Shown here piece after piece: positions 30,771 to 42,763 of a stretch of DNA of 64,000 bases. A program made the translations under genes and the position numbers. Positions within the stretch are counted from its first letter, which is position 1. Each line of letters opens with the position of its first letter. Under the pieces are notes generated by a model. It was not told where the DNA came from. It saw nothing but the letters and a program-made list of their open reading frames with translations, and did no database searches. The stretch comes from Mycogone perniciosa (lineage: Eukaryota > Ascomycota > Sordariomycetes > Hypocreales > Hypocreaceae): positions 930,001-994,000 of the forward strand of contig JAOALB010000001.1 of assembly GCA_025331125.1 (NCBI GenBank). The letters run 5' to 3'.

Positions 30771-33418
30771 TCATCGTCGTGGCTTGTTCTTTTCCTCGGC
30801 ATCCTCATCGTCGCTTTCTTCGCCAACGACGTACTGATCAGCCTCATCAACTCCTGCCAGCCTCTCTGCCGCTCGATCTCTGTACTCGTCAAACTCATCG
30901 TCGTCATCGCTGCCGCCAGCAAAAGCATCGTACAACTCGCCACCACGCGTACGTCGGGTCTTCCCTGCAGCTGCACCCTTCTCTGCGCTGTTCAAGCCCT
31001 CGCTTTCTTCTTCATTAATGAGTTCGAATTCGTAGTTGTTACGAGGGTTGTTTCGGAGTCGACGTCGACGGGCAATCCACAAGTAAACACCCAGACCGCA
31101 GCAGAAGGCCGCAATAAGACCTATGGCTCCATAAATCCAGATCTGAGCCTTCTTTGTTGCGCCAAAGGTGGGAAGCCATGAGATCCAAGACGAAGATGGG
31201 CTTTCGGTGGTCTCTTGGGCCACCTCGGTGCCAGATGCCGCTTCATGCTCGGTATCTGATGGCTTGTCCTTGGCTGCCGTCTCCTGGGGTTTGGCACCAG
31301 GCTTAGTAGGCCGTGCAGGATGGTCCGCAGGGTGCGTCATGCTTTGTGTTTGAGTGGACTGTGATGCCGCAGGGATGGCAATGGTTGATGCAGCAGCTGA
31401 TACAGTGGATTGAATCTGATCGTGATCGGCATCATCATTTGCCGATGGCATGGGCAAAAGCTTAGCTTTGCTGGCGTCAATGGACTCGCCCCAAAGCTTT
31501 AGGTGCCAGTCAATGAATTTGCCCTTGCTTCCATTCTCCTCCGTGTCTCTGATGATGACAGTCCATTTACCAACGCCGGATTCGCCCCTATAGGCAGTAT
31601 GTCAGTAGCGGAGCAAGGAGCACACATTAGCTAGCACTTACCAGTGAGCTACGCTCATGAAAGTCCAGTCGTCATAGCCGCCCTTGTGGTCATCCTGCCT
31701 GCGGGTTACGGCAATATGGCTCACTATATTTTCGGGGCTGATGAGATCCACGCTGAGGTCACCACGTCGAGTGTGTTCCACATTCATCGTCACTGTGACG
31801 TGCTCTAGACGAGCCAAGTTGGCCTGTTGGAGCATCTCTTTGGTGACATCAAAGCTAACCACCAATCCATTCTTACCCTCGGGGATATCCTTCTTCACAT
31901 GTTGCCACGGAGAGAAATACCAGGCCTGTGGCTTGACTTTTTTCCAAGTCTTGGCCATCTCGACAAGGCCATATGAGTCTATCTTGCCGTATCCGAAGGT
32001 ATGGCTGAAGTGTTTGCCGATGGCCGTCTGTTGCCATTCAGCATCCTTGTCAGCGACTTTGACAGCAGTCTCCAGAGCAAGGTATTGCATATCTCTCCAG
32101 GTCAAATCAGGCCGAATCTGCATGACCAAGGCAAATATGCCGGCAGCAAGAGGAGCCGCGGCCGATGTACCACCATGGGCCTTGTAACAAGCATTTTCGC
32201 CAACATCTGTTGTGTGCTGCGCCAGTTAGCTCCAGATCCCAACTCAGAAGAACTGCTAGCAAATAAACTTACGATGGCGTCTCCATTACCACTGCTATAT
32301 GTTACAACAAGTTGTGCGGAGCAGAGCTCGGAATAGTAAGGGTGTTGGCCTGCACGGTCAACTGCGCCGACAGTGATGCTGTAGATTGAGTTGGTGTAGC
32401 CATCAAAATTGCAATTATCACCACTAGAAGCACCGTTGCCACTAGCAAAAACGTAGATGGAACCGAGCCCGCCTCGACCCTCCTGAACACCTTTCAGCAT
32501 GGCCCGTCTGATGAGAACATCAGGGGCCTCCATGGACCTGCCGTCGTCTGGTGGCCCCCAAGAGCACGAGTAAATTTGGTTGTGTTGGAACTTGTAGATC
32601 ATGGCCTCGGCTTCGTCCGCATCACTGATGGGCTTGCTAAGGATCCGGATGCCAGCAATCTTAGAATCATAGGCAACACCAATTCCACATACGTCGTTCC
32701 GAGCTGCTGAAATCTCACCAGCACATCTGGTCCCGTGCCTATCATCTCCCAGCCTGGGTTTGGGCGTAGGCCCCGGGTCGTTGAAGTCCCAGGAGCCCTC
32801 GGCATAATAATTGGGCTTCAGGTCGAGGCTGTCCATGTCCAGGCCATCATCAATGATGGCAACAGTGGCATTCTTACCAGTAATTCCCTCTAGCCAGAGC
32901 CCCGTCACATTGACATCATGACCAACCTGAACAGTGTTCAGGAGGTGCCACTGCTCTTGAAATATCGGGTCGGATATGTGCAAATCCTTCATGACTTTCG
33001 ACTGCACCTGGAGGGCAGTTTCATCGGACTTCTCAGGAAGACGGGGGTAAGTGTACCTGGCAGGGTTCGGCGGGATTACGCGCCTATGTAGCCGCATCCG
33101 AGCCTTCTGCTTTGTCGTCAAGAGGACTCCATCAAGGACATCACTGCCGCTAACATCTCGTTTCCTTCGCCGGTGTTCCCGTATTTCTTCTCGTACAATG
33201 TCGCGGTCGTGTTTTTCGGTGCTGAAGACATAGTGGTCGGTCAACTCGCCGAGTTGGCCCTCGTACAGTAGACCCAAGCGAAGGGCGACGTCGCTGGGCT
33301 GTGTTGAGCGATCGAGATGAAGAACGTAATAATCATTCTTTCCGTAGTCTCTCGCAATTCCAGAGGCATGCGACAGAGTCGCTAGGCCGGCAAGGCCAAG
33401 GATAGTGGTGACCTTCAT
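30771..33418 (-). CDS. KEX2: Kexin, Golgi proprotein convertase Kex2
   Basis: Three exons, 33418-32273, 32216-31642 and 31587-30771, encode 845 residues. There is a signal peptide (residues 1-20), a prodomain with dibasic sites (RRRKR near 83-87, LHRR near 110-113), then the subtilisin-type catalytic domain. Its active site is visible: Asp190 in VAIIDDGLD, His228 in DRHGTRCAGE, oxyanion Asn328 in ASGNGA and Ser400 in HGGTSAAAP. The P domain follows, then a Ser/Thr-rich linker, one membrane segment (IWIYGAIGLIAAFCCGLGVYLW) and an acidic cytosolic tail with tyrosine-based signals (YEFELI, YDAF). It cleaves secretory precursors after Lys-Arg or Arg-Arg in the late Golgi. The intron between NGDAI and HTTDVGE splits the domain before the catalytic serine. 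Confidence 0.95.
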
Positions 33419-35148
33419 GGCTCCGGGGCCGTCGGCGCAGAAAAGGGATGGACGCGCGTGAGGAAACGAACGAACGAATTCAATACATGGAATCGGATCC
33501 CGTAATTAAATGCCAAGTGCTTTGGCTGCAAAACAAATTAGCTATCGATGGCAGAAGTTAGAGCCTAAGGTGGAGGAAGCAGAGAGTCGTCGTCGCAACT
33601 CGCCACAACCTTGAGTTTAACAGGCGACCCACGAGGCTGGCTCAGCGCATGGCACACAGCACACAGCACATGGCAGCCTGAAGATGGAATGCCAACTCCA
33701 AGGAGAGGGCAGGTAGACGGGATTTAGCATACGTACCAAAGCCAATCACTAAAAGATGGGCCGCCTCGGGCGTTGAATGTCAATTTCCAAGTGTTGTGAG
33801 AGCGAAAGAAAGACAATCTTGCCAGCGCAATGATGGATTGAAGATGAAGGTGTCGTGGCAGTCGCTACATACCTGTACTAAAATAGAAGATGCCGGGGGC
33901 CACTAACGCAAGTTTAGCAGGTCCATCCGGGCGGCGCAAAGTACTGTCTACTTTAAGCAGGTCGAACTTTAACTCTGAGTTACACAGGGCGAATGGCCTG
34001 CAAACTCAGTACATAGTACCTCTTCTTGTTCAGATTTACCCTTCAGGGGCGGCACCAAACATGCAGGCCATGAGATGGAGCTGGGAGCAAACAACCCGTT
34101 TCGGCTTTGAATAGCGCATCAAAAGTTGCCAATCCTTCCAGAGAGCTTCCATTTCTTATTGACAGCTTAGCCCTCCAGATTTTTGACAGCGCTGGGCAAT
34201 CTGGAGCTCAGTAAGAGTCACGTGATGGATCATGAAATGTGTCGACTTTCCTATTTGGTGTTTCCAGTCAGATTTCAACAGGGTTAGAGGATCACGTCAG
34301 ACTGCACATTGCGCATAGATAGTACTATTTTCGACGGAACAGCTATAAAAAATTACAAGGATGGCAACAGTATACAGTATCTTAATACTATCTTAATACT
34401 ATTATCTTAAAGTCGATACTCTCATTGAATCTTCGCGAAGGAATTCGGCATACCTGACTAGATAAGCCGTGCCTGGACGCCAGTGGCTTCAACGCCATGC
34501 GCCACCATTGCTCATCAGATCGCTCTTATGTGCCTTGGTTTCTAAACGCTATATAATATACATACTCCGCAATGTGACTGTAAATGCCTTCATGCTCTAT
34601 TTGCATGAGAGTGAGATAATCAGGTCAACTTGGGCTATACATTTCTTGATTATTTTAAGGGTTTCGACAGCTAGTCTTGAAGATACTTACACATGTCCCG
34701 GTTCAGCCCGCCAGGGAGATGTATGCCCTTCAATTCACATGGATGATGAAAAAGCTCGTGGCAATAAAAATAATTTACCATCACCCTGATTGCCTGGACA
34801 AGGCCAGCGGTCGCAAGGCCGAAGCCGGCGAGCACGCCCTTCTGGGTTCTAGCAAGACCCGCTTGAGCTTGCAAAAATGAAGCATGCCGATCTAGCTGTC
34901 TACAAGGCACAAACTGAGATGTGGGTACTCCGTATACTATACGTAGAGAAAGATTTGGAAAAAAGAAAACATCCTTCTCATATTCGGTATCGCAGAGCCA
35001 TAACTTTTTTACTATCAAGACATGCCTCACCCATCTAGATCCCTAGATCCCAGCTGAGAAATCCAGATGCAGGTACAAAAAACGTTGGTTACCCCAAAAT
35101 CTCCCCATAACACCACCTAAGCCCCACCATGCGTGCATATATTGCGGC
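33419..35148. other. KEX2 upstream region and ILV5 downstream region
   Basis: This 1.7-kb stretch contains the KEX2 promoter and the ILV5 3' region. It has short ACACAGC repeats near 33650-33670, an A/T-rich area with repeated CTTAATACTAT near 34378-34405, and one motif copy at 34927. I saw no protein-like frame. Confidence 0.4.
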
Positions 35149-36726
35149 TTATTTTTGGTTCTCAGGTCGGAGAGAGCTGAAAGAGGAAGTTGTTAGTAAT
35201 CGTGTCCCGAACATGCAGGTGGTGAATGACGTAGGATTGTAAACTTACCGGACAGACTTGCCAGCCCTCCAGATCTCCAGGTTTCGGATCTCCTCCATCT
35301 CAGCCTCGTACTTCTCACGGTAGTCCTTCTGGCCGTTGTAGTCGAGAGATCGCTGGGTCTCGGTGCCATCCCTGACGCTGTCGTACAGGTTGTTGAAGAC
35401 GGGCTTCAGGGCATCCTTGAACTTGGGGGTCCAGTCAATGGCACCTCGTCGGGCGGTGGTCGAGCAAGCCTCGAACATCCAGTCCATGCCGTTGGCACCA
35501 ATGAGAGGGTACAAGCTCTGGGTGGCCTCCTCGACGGTCTCGTTGAAGGCCTCGCTGGGGCTGTGGCCGCGCTCACGGAGAACCTCATACTGAGCGAGGA
35601 ACATGCCGTGGATACCACCCATCAGGCAGCCACGCTCACCGTACAGGTCAGAGTAGACCTCCTTCTCAAAGGTGGTCTTGTACAGGTAGCCAGAGCCAAT
35701 GGCAACACCCAGGGCGATGGCCCTCTCCTCAGCCTTGCCAGTCACATCCTGATAGACGGCGAAGGAAGAGTTGATACCACGGCCCTCACGGAAGAGGGAG
35801 CGGACAGTTCGGCCAGAGCCCTTGGGGGCGCAGAGGATGACGTCAATGTTCTTGGGGACCTCGACCTTGGTGAGGTCCTTGAAGACGGGAGAGAAGCCGT
35901 GAGAGAAGTACAGGGTCTAGAGAAGGACGAGTGTCAGCCACATGTTCACCAATCGGAGCCGTTGAGATGAGTCGAGTATATCATCTCTTAAGCCACACAA
36001 ACTGCGAGTGTCTCGAATACATACCTTGCCCTCAGTCAGCTGGGGCTTGATGGCGGGCCAAGTCTCAGACTGGGCAGCATCACTGAGGAGGTTCATGATG
36101 ATGGTACCGCGGGAGATGGCCTGGTCGACGTCGAACAGGTTCTTGCCGGGAACCCAGCCATCCTGGACGGCATCGTTCCACGACTTTCCGTTCTTTCGGA
36201 CACCAACAATGACGTTGAGGCCGTTGTCGCGGAGGTTGAGACCCTGGCCGTGACCCTGGGAGCCGTAGCCGATGAGGGCGAGGGTGTCGTTCTTGAAGTA
36301 CTCCTGTAGGGATTGGTCAGTAAAGCCAGTTCCCATATCCCGAGGAGGGCATTAGCAAGGGAAGAAGATTTGTGTTCTCTCTCTCGTGCCCTTGCTAGTC
36401 CCCGTCATGTCACCAAGTACTCACCAAGAGCTTCTCCTGGGGCCAATCGGCACGCTCTGTACGAATCGAAGGTCAGAATGGACAGATGTCATCTACTAGA
36501 CAGCGTGAGAAGCATGAAACATACCATAGACATCCTCCTTGACGCCGGCAAAGTCAATGGTCTTGACACCACGGACCTGCTGCTGAGCGAGGACAGGACG
36601 AGCGACAGCGGCGGCGCGAACGGCGCTCCGGGCAGCAGTAATGTAGGTGCGCTGCGCAACGCGAGGAGCAACCAATTGGCGGGCAATTGGCGCACGCAGG
36701 GTCTTGGACAAGCTTCTTGAGGCCAT
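35149..36726 (-). CDS. ILV5: Ketol-acid reductoisomerase, mitochondrial (Ilv5)
   Basis: Five exons, 36726-36525, 36456-36425, 36303-36025, 35916-35249 and 35176-35149, encode 402 residues; the yeast enzyme has 395. The N-terminal 60 residues are rich in Arg, Ala and Ser, a mitochondrial presequence. The Rossmann NADPH site is LALIGYGSQGHGQGLNLRDNG, and the C-terminal domain has GCLMGGIHGMFLAQYEVL with acidic metal ligands. The last exon is only 28 nt and gives SLRPENQK; without it the frame would stop one codon after GKSVR. The enzyme converts acetolactate and acetohydroxybutyrate to dihydroxy acids in valine, leucine and isoleucine synthesis. In yeast the same protein also binds mitochondrial DNA. 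Confidence 0.95.
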
Positions 36727-38582
36727 GGCGGATGATGTGTGATGGGGGAAATGGATGTAGGAGAGAAGAAAAAGAGGAGATTTGTCTCTAGAAAGATGGC
36801 TGCTTGGGGGAGAAATTCAGAGTTTTGAAGGGGGGGGTGGGGGAAAAGAGAGCTCCCCGATCTCGGTGGTGGTGGCAGCGCTCTGGTTCTGCACAGCAGT
36901 GATGAGTAACAAGTGCCAGCTTACTGTACCAATACTGTACCAATACGCGCGATATTACCCCATCTTGGTCCACCACTGACCGGACGTCTCAGACTTCCAG
37001 GCGGGTTTTAGTCGAGCCTGCCTGGCGTCTATCACAAGCTCGTCATTGTTGACAAGCTGTCAGTTGTATGTACCTACATTGAAGTCTGTCCCTATTGGAG
37101 GTGCTGGCTCCTGAATTGCAAATAATATGGCATCTACATTATAAATAGCTTGTGATGTACTTCGTAGTTCGTATAATATGTACGAAGTAGATATTAGTAC
37201 GTAGTACTCTGTAATAGTATTGGGCTCTGCGGAATGCAGCCCGACAGCAACACCGGCTCGAGACGAGCCCTCCTCTCATTGAAGGCAGCAAGATGACAGA
37301 ATCGGAAATACCGTAGTACACGCTATTCCCAAGCTTCGAGTACTACTAGGTACGTACATACATACGAAGTACGGAGAAGTACTCCGTACGTGCCCACTTA
37401 TTCCAGGCGGTCTGAACTTTGAGCCCCCAACACCCACCAATATGACTCGGGATATCCATCCAGGCAGGACAGACATTTATTAGTACCACTACTATCTATG
37501 GCTGGCCATATGTTTAAAAGAAACAAAAGAAACATTGGGTCTGAAGGCCAAATACGAGCACTAATACTAGTACTAGTACGGAGTACATAGCAGTACATAC
37601 GAGTATGGAGTAGTACTCCGTACTTGTAGTCGGAACATTCAGGGTCGCCAAGCCAGTACCCAGTCGTTTCTCGCCAGCCCTGCCACCACGCCGGTTATGC
37701 ATGCAACGATTGGATGTCCCTTGATTCGTCCAATCCATCTGCATCTTATGTATGCCCGCCAGCCAGCTTACTATTACCTACTCCTCAACTACTGTAAAAG
37801 GTCATAAGCTTACCCTCTTGCGGTGCCGTATGGACATAAGAGTCAGTCTCCAGCAAGTGAAAGGAGATCCCGTACTCATCGTGAATCGTGTTCGTATGCA
37901 TGGTTACATTCAACTACTACTGCGTCTTGAAGACAGTACTGGAATGTTGCCTTCTTCTACAATACACATCAACTCTTGGTGCTAGATGCAAACTAGATAC
38001 TCCCTCACCAAACTGATGTTTAAAGTCTTTGCTTATCCTAAAAGGCCATAATATCTACGGCATTGTGTTCCAACTACACGTGCTCCATCACACGCCCAGA
38101 TTGGGCTGCTTGTTACAGAGCTGTGGAGTATATAATACTATGCATAGGCACCTAGTAGAGAATGCAAGGGTATGGGTATCGTTAGAGTAAGAATTGCCTG
38201 GTAGTAGTACTACTACTACTAGTAATAATACTTCATATATTATTCAGTTGCGACAAAGTTGAAGCCCAAACAGCTATCCCACGATCCCGAATTATCCAGA
38301 CACCAGTGCAAGGAAAGAAAAAAAAGACATGGCTTGTTGAACTCCCAAACTCAGATGACTACTTATAACGCCCATGTCTCTCCCACCAACTTCAAATAAC
38401 TGGTCAAGACCTGGGCTCCCTTGGGATGAAATTGCCCCCTTCGTATCAGTGACACTTCAGACGCCGGACATGCTGATTATCTATCCCGTAGTAGTATGTC
38501 GTTCCGTTTGTACCCTCGTGTTTCCGTCCACCCTCTCTCCACACTCCACGCAAGATTCGCAAATACCAATCTGCCAGCGTGT
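36727..38582. other. ILV5 upstream region, rich in the intergenic motif
   Basis: The 1.86-kb region between ILV5 and UBC12 holds the ILV5 promoter. Between 37150 and 37625 lies one of the densest clusters of the CGGAGTA motif and its TACGAAGTA variant, with complete or near-complete palindromes around 37363-37388 and 37573-37625. Repeated TACTAC/TAGTAG trinucleotides occur near 38202-38225. No gene was seen. Confidence 0.45.
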
Positions 38583-39376
38583 CTATTTCAACACCCGATC
38601 GTACAGCATCCCCTTGACGCCCCCTCCGCCCATCGCCGTCCGTACATTTCGCTTGAATCCTTCCCGGTTGCTTCGCAGGTCATCGGCCGCCTCCTTGTTC
38701 AACGGATCCGAGGCATTGGGCTCCAAAAACAGGAACTGCAGCATACAAGTTAGTCTCCCATACTCCCCACTCGGTTTAGAACTCGCCATGGGGCACTCAT
38801 GGCACGGCATCCAAGTGCCGAGAGGGTCCCTACCTGTAGTCCTACTATAACAGCGTTGAGGTTCAACACCGGCTTCCAGTCCTCGCGCAGGATATTCAGG
38901 CACACCTTGCCCTCGAGATCGATATTCGGATGGTAAATCTTCTCCTTGCACCGAACCTTGGGCGGCTCGTGGGGGAAGCTCTGGTTGATGGCAAAATCAA
39001 ACGTAAACCGACCGCCCCTGTACATGCCCTCGTCCGGCTCGATTGTCAAGACAAAATTTAGGATGTCGTCGGGGTCAGGAAACTCGGTCTTCATCGTCGA
39101 GCCGAGGGATAATTCTGATAAATCTGCACGCAGGCTCCTCGTCAGCACCTTTGGTGAACTCCATGGCCACGGGAGTATCGGTGTGTCTGTCGGCTGACGG
39201 CGTACCTTTCTGGACTCGTAGCTGTGCCGCAGTGACCTTCTTCTTCCTCCCGCCAGCTGCTTGCCCTTCAGCATTCTCGGCTTGCTTTTGCTCTTTTTTC
39301 TGTCAACCCTGTCAGGTCATCCTATCCCAGATCATCGCTGGCGCACGTTCCATACCATGGACCATATCTTCAACAT
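38583..39376 (-). CDS. UBC12: NEDD8-conjugating enzyme Ubc12 (E2)
   Basis: Four exons, 39376-39356, 39299-39206, 39123-38834 and 38735-38583, encode 185 residues. The first exon is 21 nt and gives MLKIWSM, the start of the N-terminal docking peptide that in this family binds the NEDD8 E1. The E2 fold shows FPHEPPKVRCKEKIYHPNID, the catalytic cysteine (about residue 113) in LEGKVCLNILREDWKPV, and FLFLEPNASDPLNKEAA. Ubc12 carries NEDD8/Rub1 to cullins, activating SCF ubiquitin ligases. The extended N-terminus with KKKVTAAQLRVQKDL separates it from ubiquitin E2s. It lies in tandem between chitin synthase and ILV5. Confidence 0.94.
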
Positions 39377-39906
39377 CTTGCCGGTGGAGGGGCCCCGCCT
39401 GGGCTGGACGTGTTCGTAAATCGACGGCCAAGGGACAGAAGGAAAAGTATTATTATTTGACTGAATACCCAGACCGTCCACTCGGCTGTTCAGCAAGGGC
39501 GGTCTCTTGGGGTTCTCCTTGAGGGATGTTGAAGGAATAAAGATTACAGAGCCGTCTTTAATCGCGGGGGATGCGGTCGCCACAGGTACAGTGCAGGCAG
39601 AATCAAGTGCTTTCACATAACAATTGCGATAAGATAACAAGACAGCCTAACCAGCCGGAGTTTACGCGGCACATCATAAACCAGTAATAACATTGGGGCG
39701 CCCAAGCTAACATCTCCAGAGCTTTTTGTTGACCCCCATTTCCATCCCAAAACAAAGAAGATTGTACCTGTACATTAATGCCTGAACAGAATCGTTACAA
39801 GGTAAGGTATCCGAAAAATAATGAAACAATTTGTCTACTCCTGACAACCCTCATGATACCCTGTAAACCCGTCATATTCCAAATGGTGCACCATTCACCC
39901 CGTCGC
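39377..39906. other. Spacer between UBC12 and chitin synthase
   Basis: These 530 bp hold the UBC12 promoter and the 3' end of the chitin synthase gene. An open frame continues upstream of the UBC12 start but is not protein-like. No repeats were seen. Confidence 0.4.
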
Positions 39907-42763
39907 TTATCTTCTCGCGAAGCAGCACATGAGACCAGTCTTGCCCAAGAACCAGAGGAATCCGAAGAAGCGAATCACAGACAGCACAGCTGTAGCATAC
40001 AGCAGGAACTTGAAGAAGTTGGCTGTGCGGTTTGAGGAAGTTCCCTAAACAATGTTAGTTGCTGTGGTACGTTGGAAACAAGGGTCAAGATACTTACTCC
40101 GATGCCAAATGAGTTGAAGCTGTCGCTGGTAACACCGATGACCAGGAGAATGTTGGTGAACAACCAAGATACGACCAGGCCGGTTCTGAAAGACTTGTAA
40201 CCATCCTCAACGTCCTTCTTCTCAATCTCCTCTTCATCCTTAAACGGCGCAAGGGCTCGGCGTACAGTCTGTTCGAATTGACTGTCAATATCCTCCTGTT
40301 CCTTCTCAATTTCTTCCACCACAACTTCATTCTTCTCGCCCTTGGTGATATTCGCAGACGGAAGAGCCTCGGCTTTGTCTGATCCCTTGGTACCCCAAGA
40401 CACATCGTGCCAGTTGTTGAAGGCATACACCATGAGGATGTTGATGTAGGTCGACATAAGCAGCAGATAGTAGGGGAACGAGTGGAACATATGCCAAGGA
40501 TCAAGGTACATGAAGGATGCAATGAAGTAAATGCCATAGATGGTGATCAAAGCAATGATAATAACACCTGCAGCACCAGATCCAGAGAAGAAGCTTCGAA
40601 CAAAGTCCTCACCCGAGGCCAGAGAGATCTGTTCCGAGATAGGTGTGTTGAACGCACGCGCAACGAGATATCCGGAGAGAACCAAGATGTAACCCTGAAC
40701 CAGAGAAAAGACCATCAAGGAGGCGAGGTATGTGAACTTGGAACCCTTGGGTCGGTTACCCAGGGCGAGAATGAACTGCAAAATCACAAAGGCCAGATAA
40801 AGATACTTTAGAAGCGTGTTGATAATGGGTGTCGCCGTGTCGCCGAAGGGCCAGCCGTGGTGCTCCGAGGTGCTCGATGAGGCAATGACGGGGGTACCAA
40901 CAAGATCCATGATGACGGTAGTTGTGAGGTAGTAAGACGACAAGGCGAACCAACTGAAGATCAAATTCAAGAAGTTGTAGATGAGCTGAATGTGGAAGAA
41001 GAACATGCGAATGATGTTGTGACCACTCTTATACATTCGACCGAAATGCATCAGAGAGTACAAGGAGGCAGCGAATGAACCGTTGAGCCATCGTCGACGT
41101 TGGCTGATGAATTCAGCAGCGCCTTCGGGGACATCAGTCTCACCCTTGGCAGCCTTGATGTAGGTCAAGTGCCACTTCTGGCCAGCCTTGGCAACAAGCT
41201 CAAAGCAAAGAATACGATCTTCAGCCAAGAACATGTTCTTCTTGAAGATGTTCATTCCATCAATACCCTTCTTACCCAAAATCTTGGACAACGTATGGTC
41301 ACCGTGGAAGTACTGCTCCAGTGGACGTCCCATAATGGCTCTGAATCGGTATGCCGAGAAGGCACCAGGCAACACACTGACATAACCGAAAGAACTCTCC
41401 AGAGGCTTGTCAAGAATGTTCGAAATCTTGTACTCGAAGTTTTGGACGGCAACCAGGGGATTGAGCAGCTTCTTGCCGCCCTTGCCTAACATGGCGTGGA
41501 TTTCACCACAAGCACCACCAAGATCCTTGTCGTTGTAGAAGCCTTCCCACAAAGCTAGCAAGGATCGTGGGCTGGGCTTGGTTCCGGCATCGATAAGAAT
41601 TGTGACTTCAGGGTTCAGAATTCGACCAAAGGCATTGAAGAGCCAACGATGAGAGTTGATCTTCTTGCTGTTGGCCTGCTTCAGGCAGAAAATGAATTGG
41701 ACAGGGGGGAGATTCTGGGCATCGTCACCATTTGGTCGGATGAGCTGCTGGTTTGGTGTGACAGAGAGCTGACTGGTATACTCGAAAATATGCGCCACGG
41801 TCTCCTTGCCGTCAACATCTTTCTTGACGACACCGTCTTGATAGACACCGATAGTCGCAAGCACATCTAGAGTGTTCTTGTCTGCCTTTTCAATACCGTC
41901 GAAAACGAAGCACACCACAATTTTTTGCCATGCAGGGCCACCCTTGTTCCAAAAAGTCGATTTCTTCAGGTTCACAATGTCACGGATGTTCTGCATCACG
42001 CCGTGCAAGGTTCTGGCGAGAAGGACCTTGTCTTCGTTATAGTATGTGATGGCGATAAGCAGCTCCGTGTGTCGGTTGTACATTCGTGGTCGCAAATCGT
42101 AGCCATTCTTCAATGTGAAGTCGTTAGGATCACAAGTGGCCGCAGTATATCGCATCTTCATAAACTCCTCGTTGCCACCCTCAACATCACGGTAGCGAGG
42201 CTGAATGGCGTTCTTGATGGCACTGGGCACCGGGTAGTCGATGCTGAGAACGGAACCCTGGACAAGCTTGACCTTTCTGGTGTTGTAACGCTTTAGGCCA
42301 CCACCTGACATGGCAGGTTGTTGCTGTCTCTGGACCCAGCTGTCCTCATCGTCTTCCTGGACAGTTGAACCAGGGCGAGGAAAGCCATACCCCGCGTCCT
42401 GTCCATATTGGCCGTAGCCATTGTCACCACTGAAGCCCTGAGAGCCTACAGGGGCGGCTCCGGGGGCATACGACTCAGTGAGGCTGTATGCAGAAACCGG
42501 ACGGTCAGGGGGCGTCCCTGCACCGAGTCGGTCATGTTCATAGCCGTGGTGGACAGGGGAATTCAACAAATATCGCCCGGCTTCCTCTTCGTGTTCTTGG
42601 GGGGGCAGGTGGTACTTTTCATCGTGTCAGTCCAAAAACTATGCAAAGCATGAATTCAGTCCATGAAACTCACGCTACTTCCAGCAGGAAGGTCCTGCAA
42701 CTGGTGTCCGCCGCCAAATCCCTGGCCTTGACCTTGGCCCTGGCCTTGGCCGTTGTATGCCAT
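39907..42763 (-). CDS. Class III chitin synthase
   Basis: Three exons, 42763-42674, 42614-40098 and 40044-39907, encode 914 residues. The start, MAYNGQGQGQ, with a Gly/Gln-rich hydrophilic leader, resembles class III enzymes of filamentous fungi (Neurospora chs-1, Aspergillus chsB). The family 2 glycosyltransferase core includes DYPVPSAIKNAIQPRYR, the DAGTKPSP block, EDR at about 495-497 and the product-binding QRRRW at about 535-539. Several membrane helices follow. The last 46-residue exon, ending GKTGLMCCFARR, holds one more helix. The enzyme polymerises UDP-N-acetylglucosamine into chitin at hyphal tips and septa; class III is specific to filamentous fungi and usually important for hyphal growth. 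It is divergent from the GDP-mannose transporter gene. Confidence 0.95.

Noticed and set aside
35245..35248. ILV5 stop directly after GKSVR
   Set aside because: A GTAAGT donor overlaps that stop, and splicing to 35176 restores the conserved SLRPENQ C-terminus.
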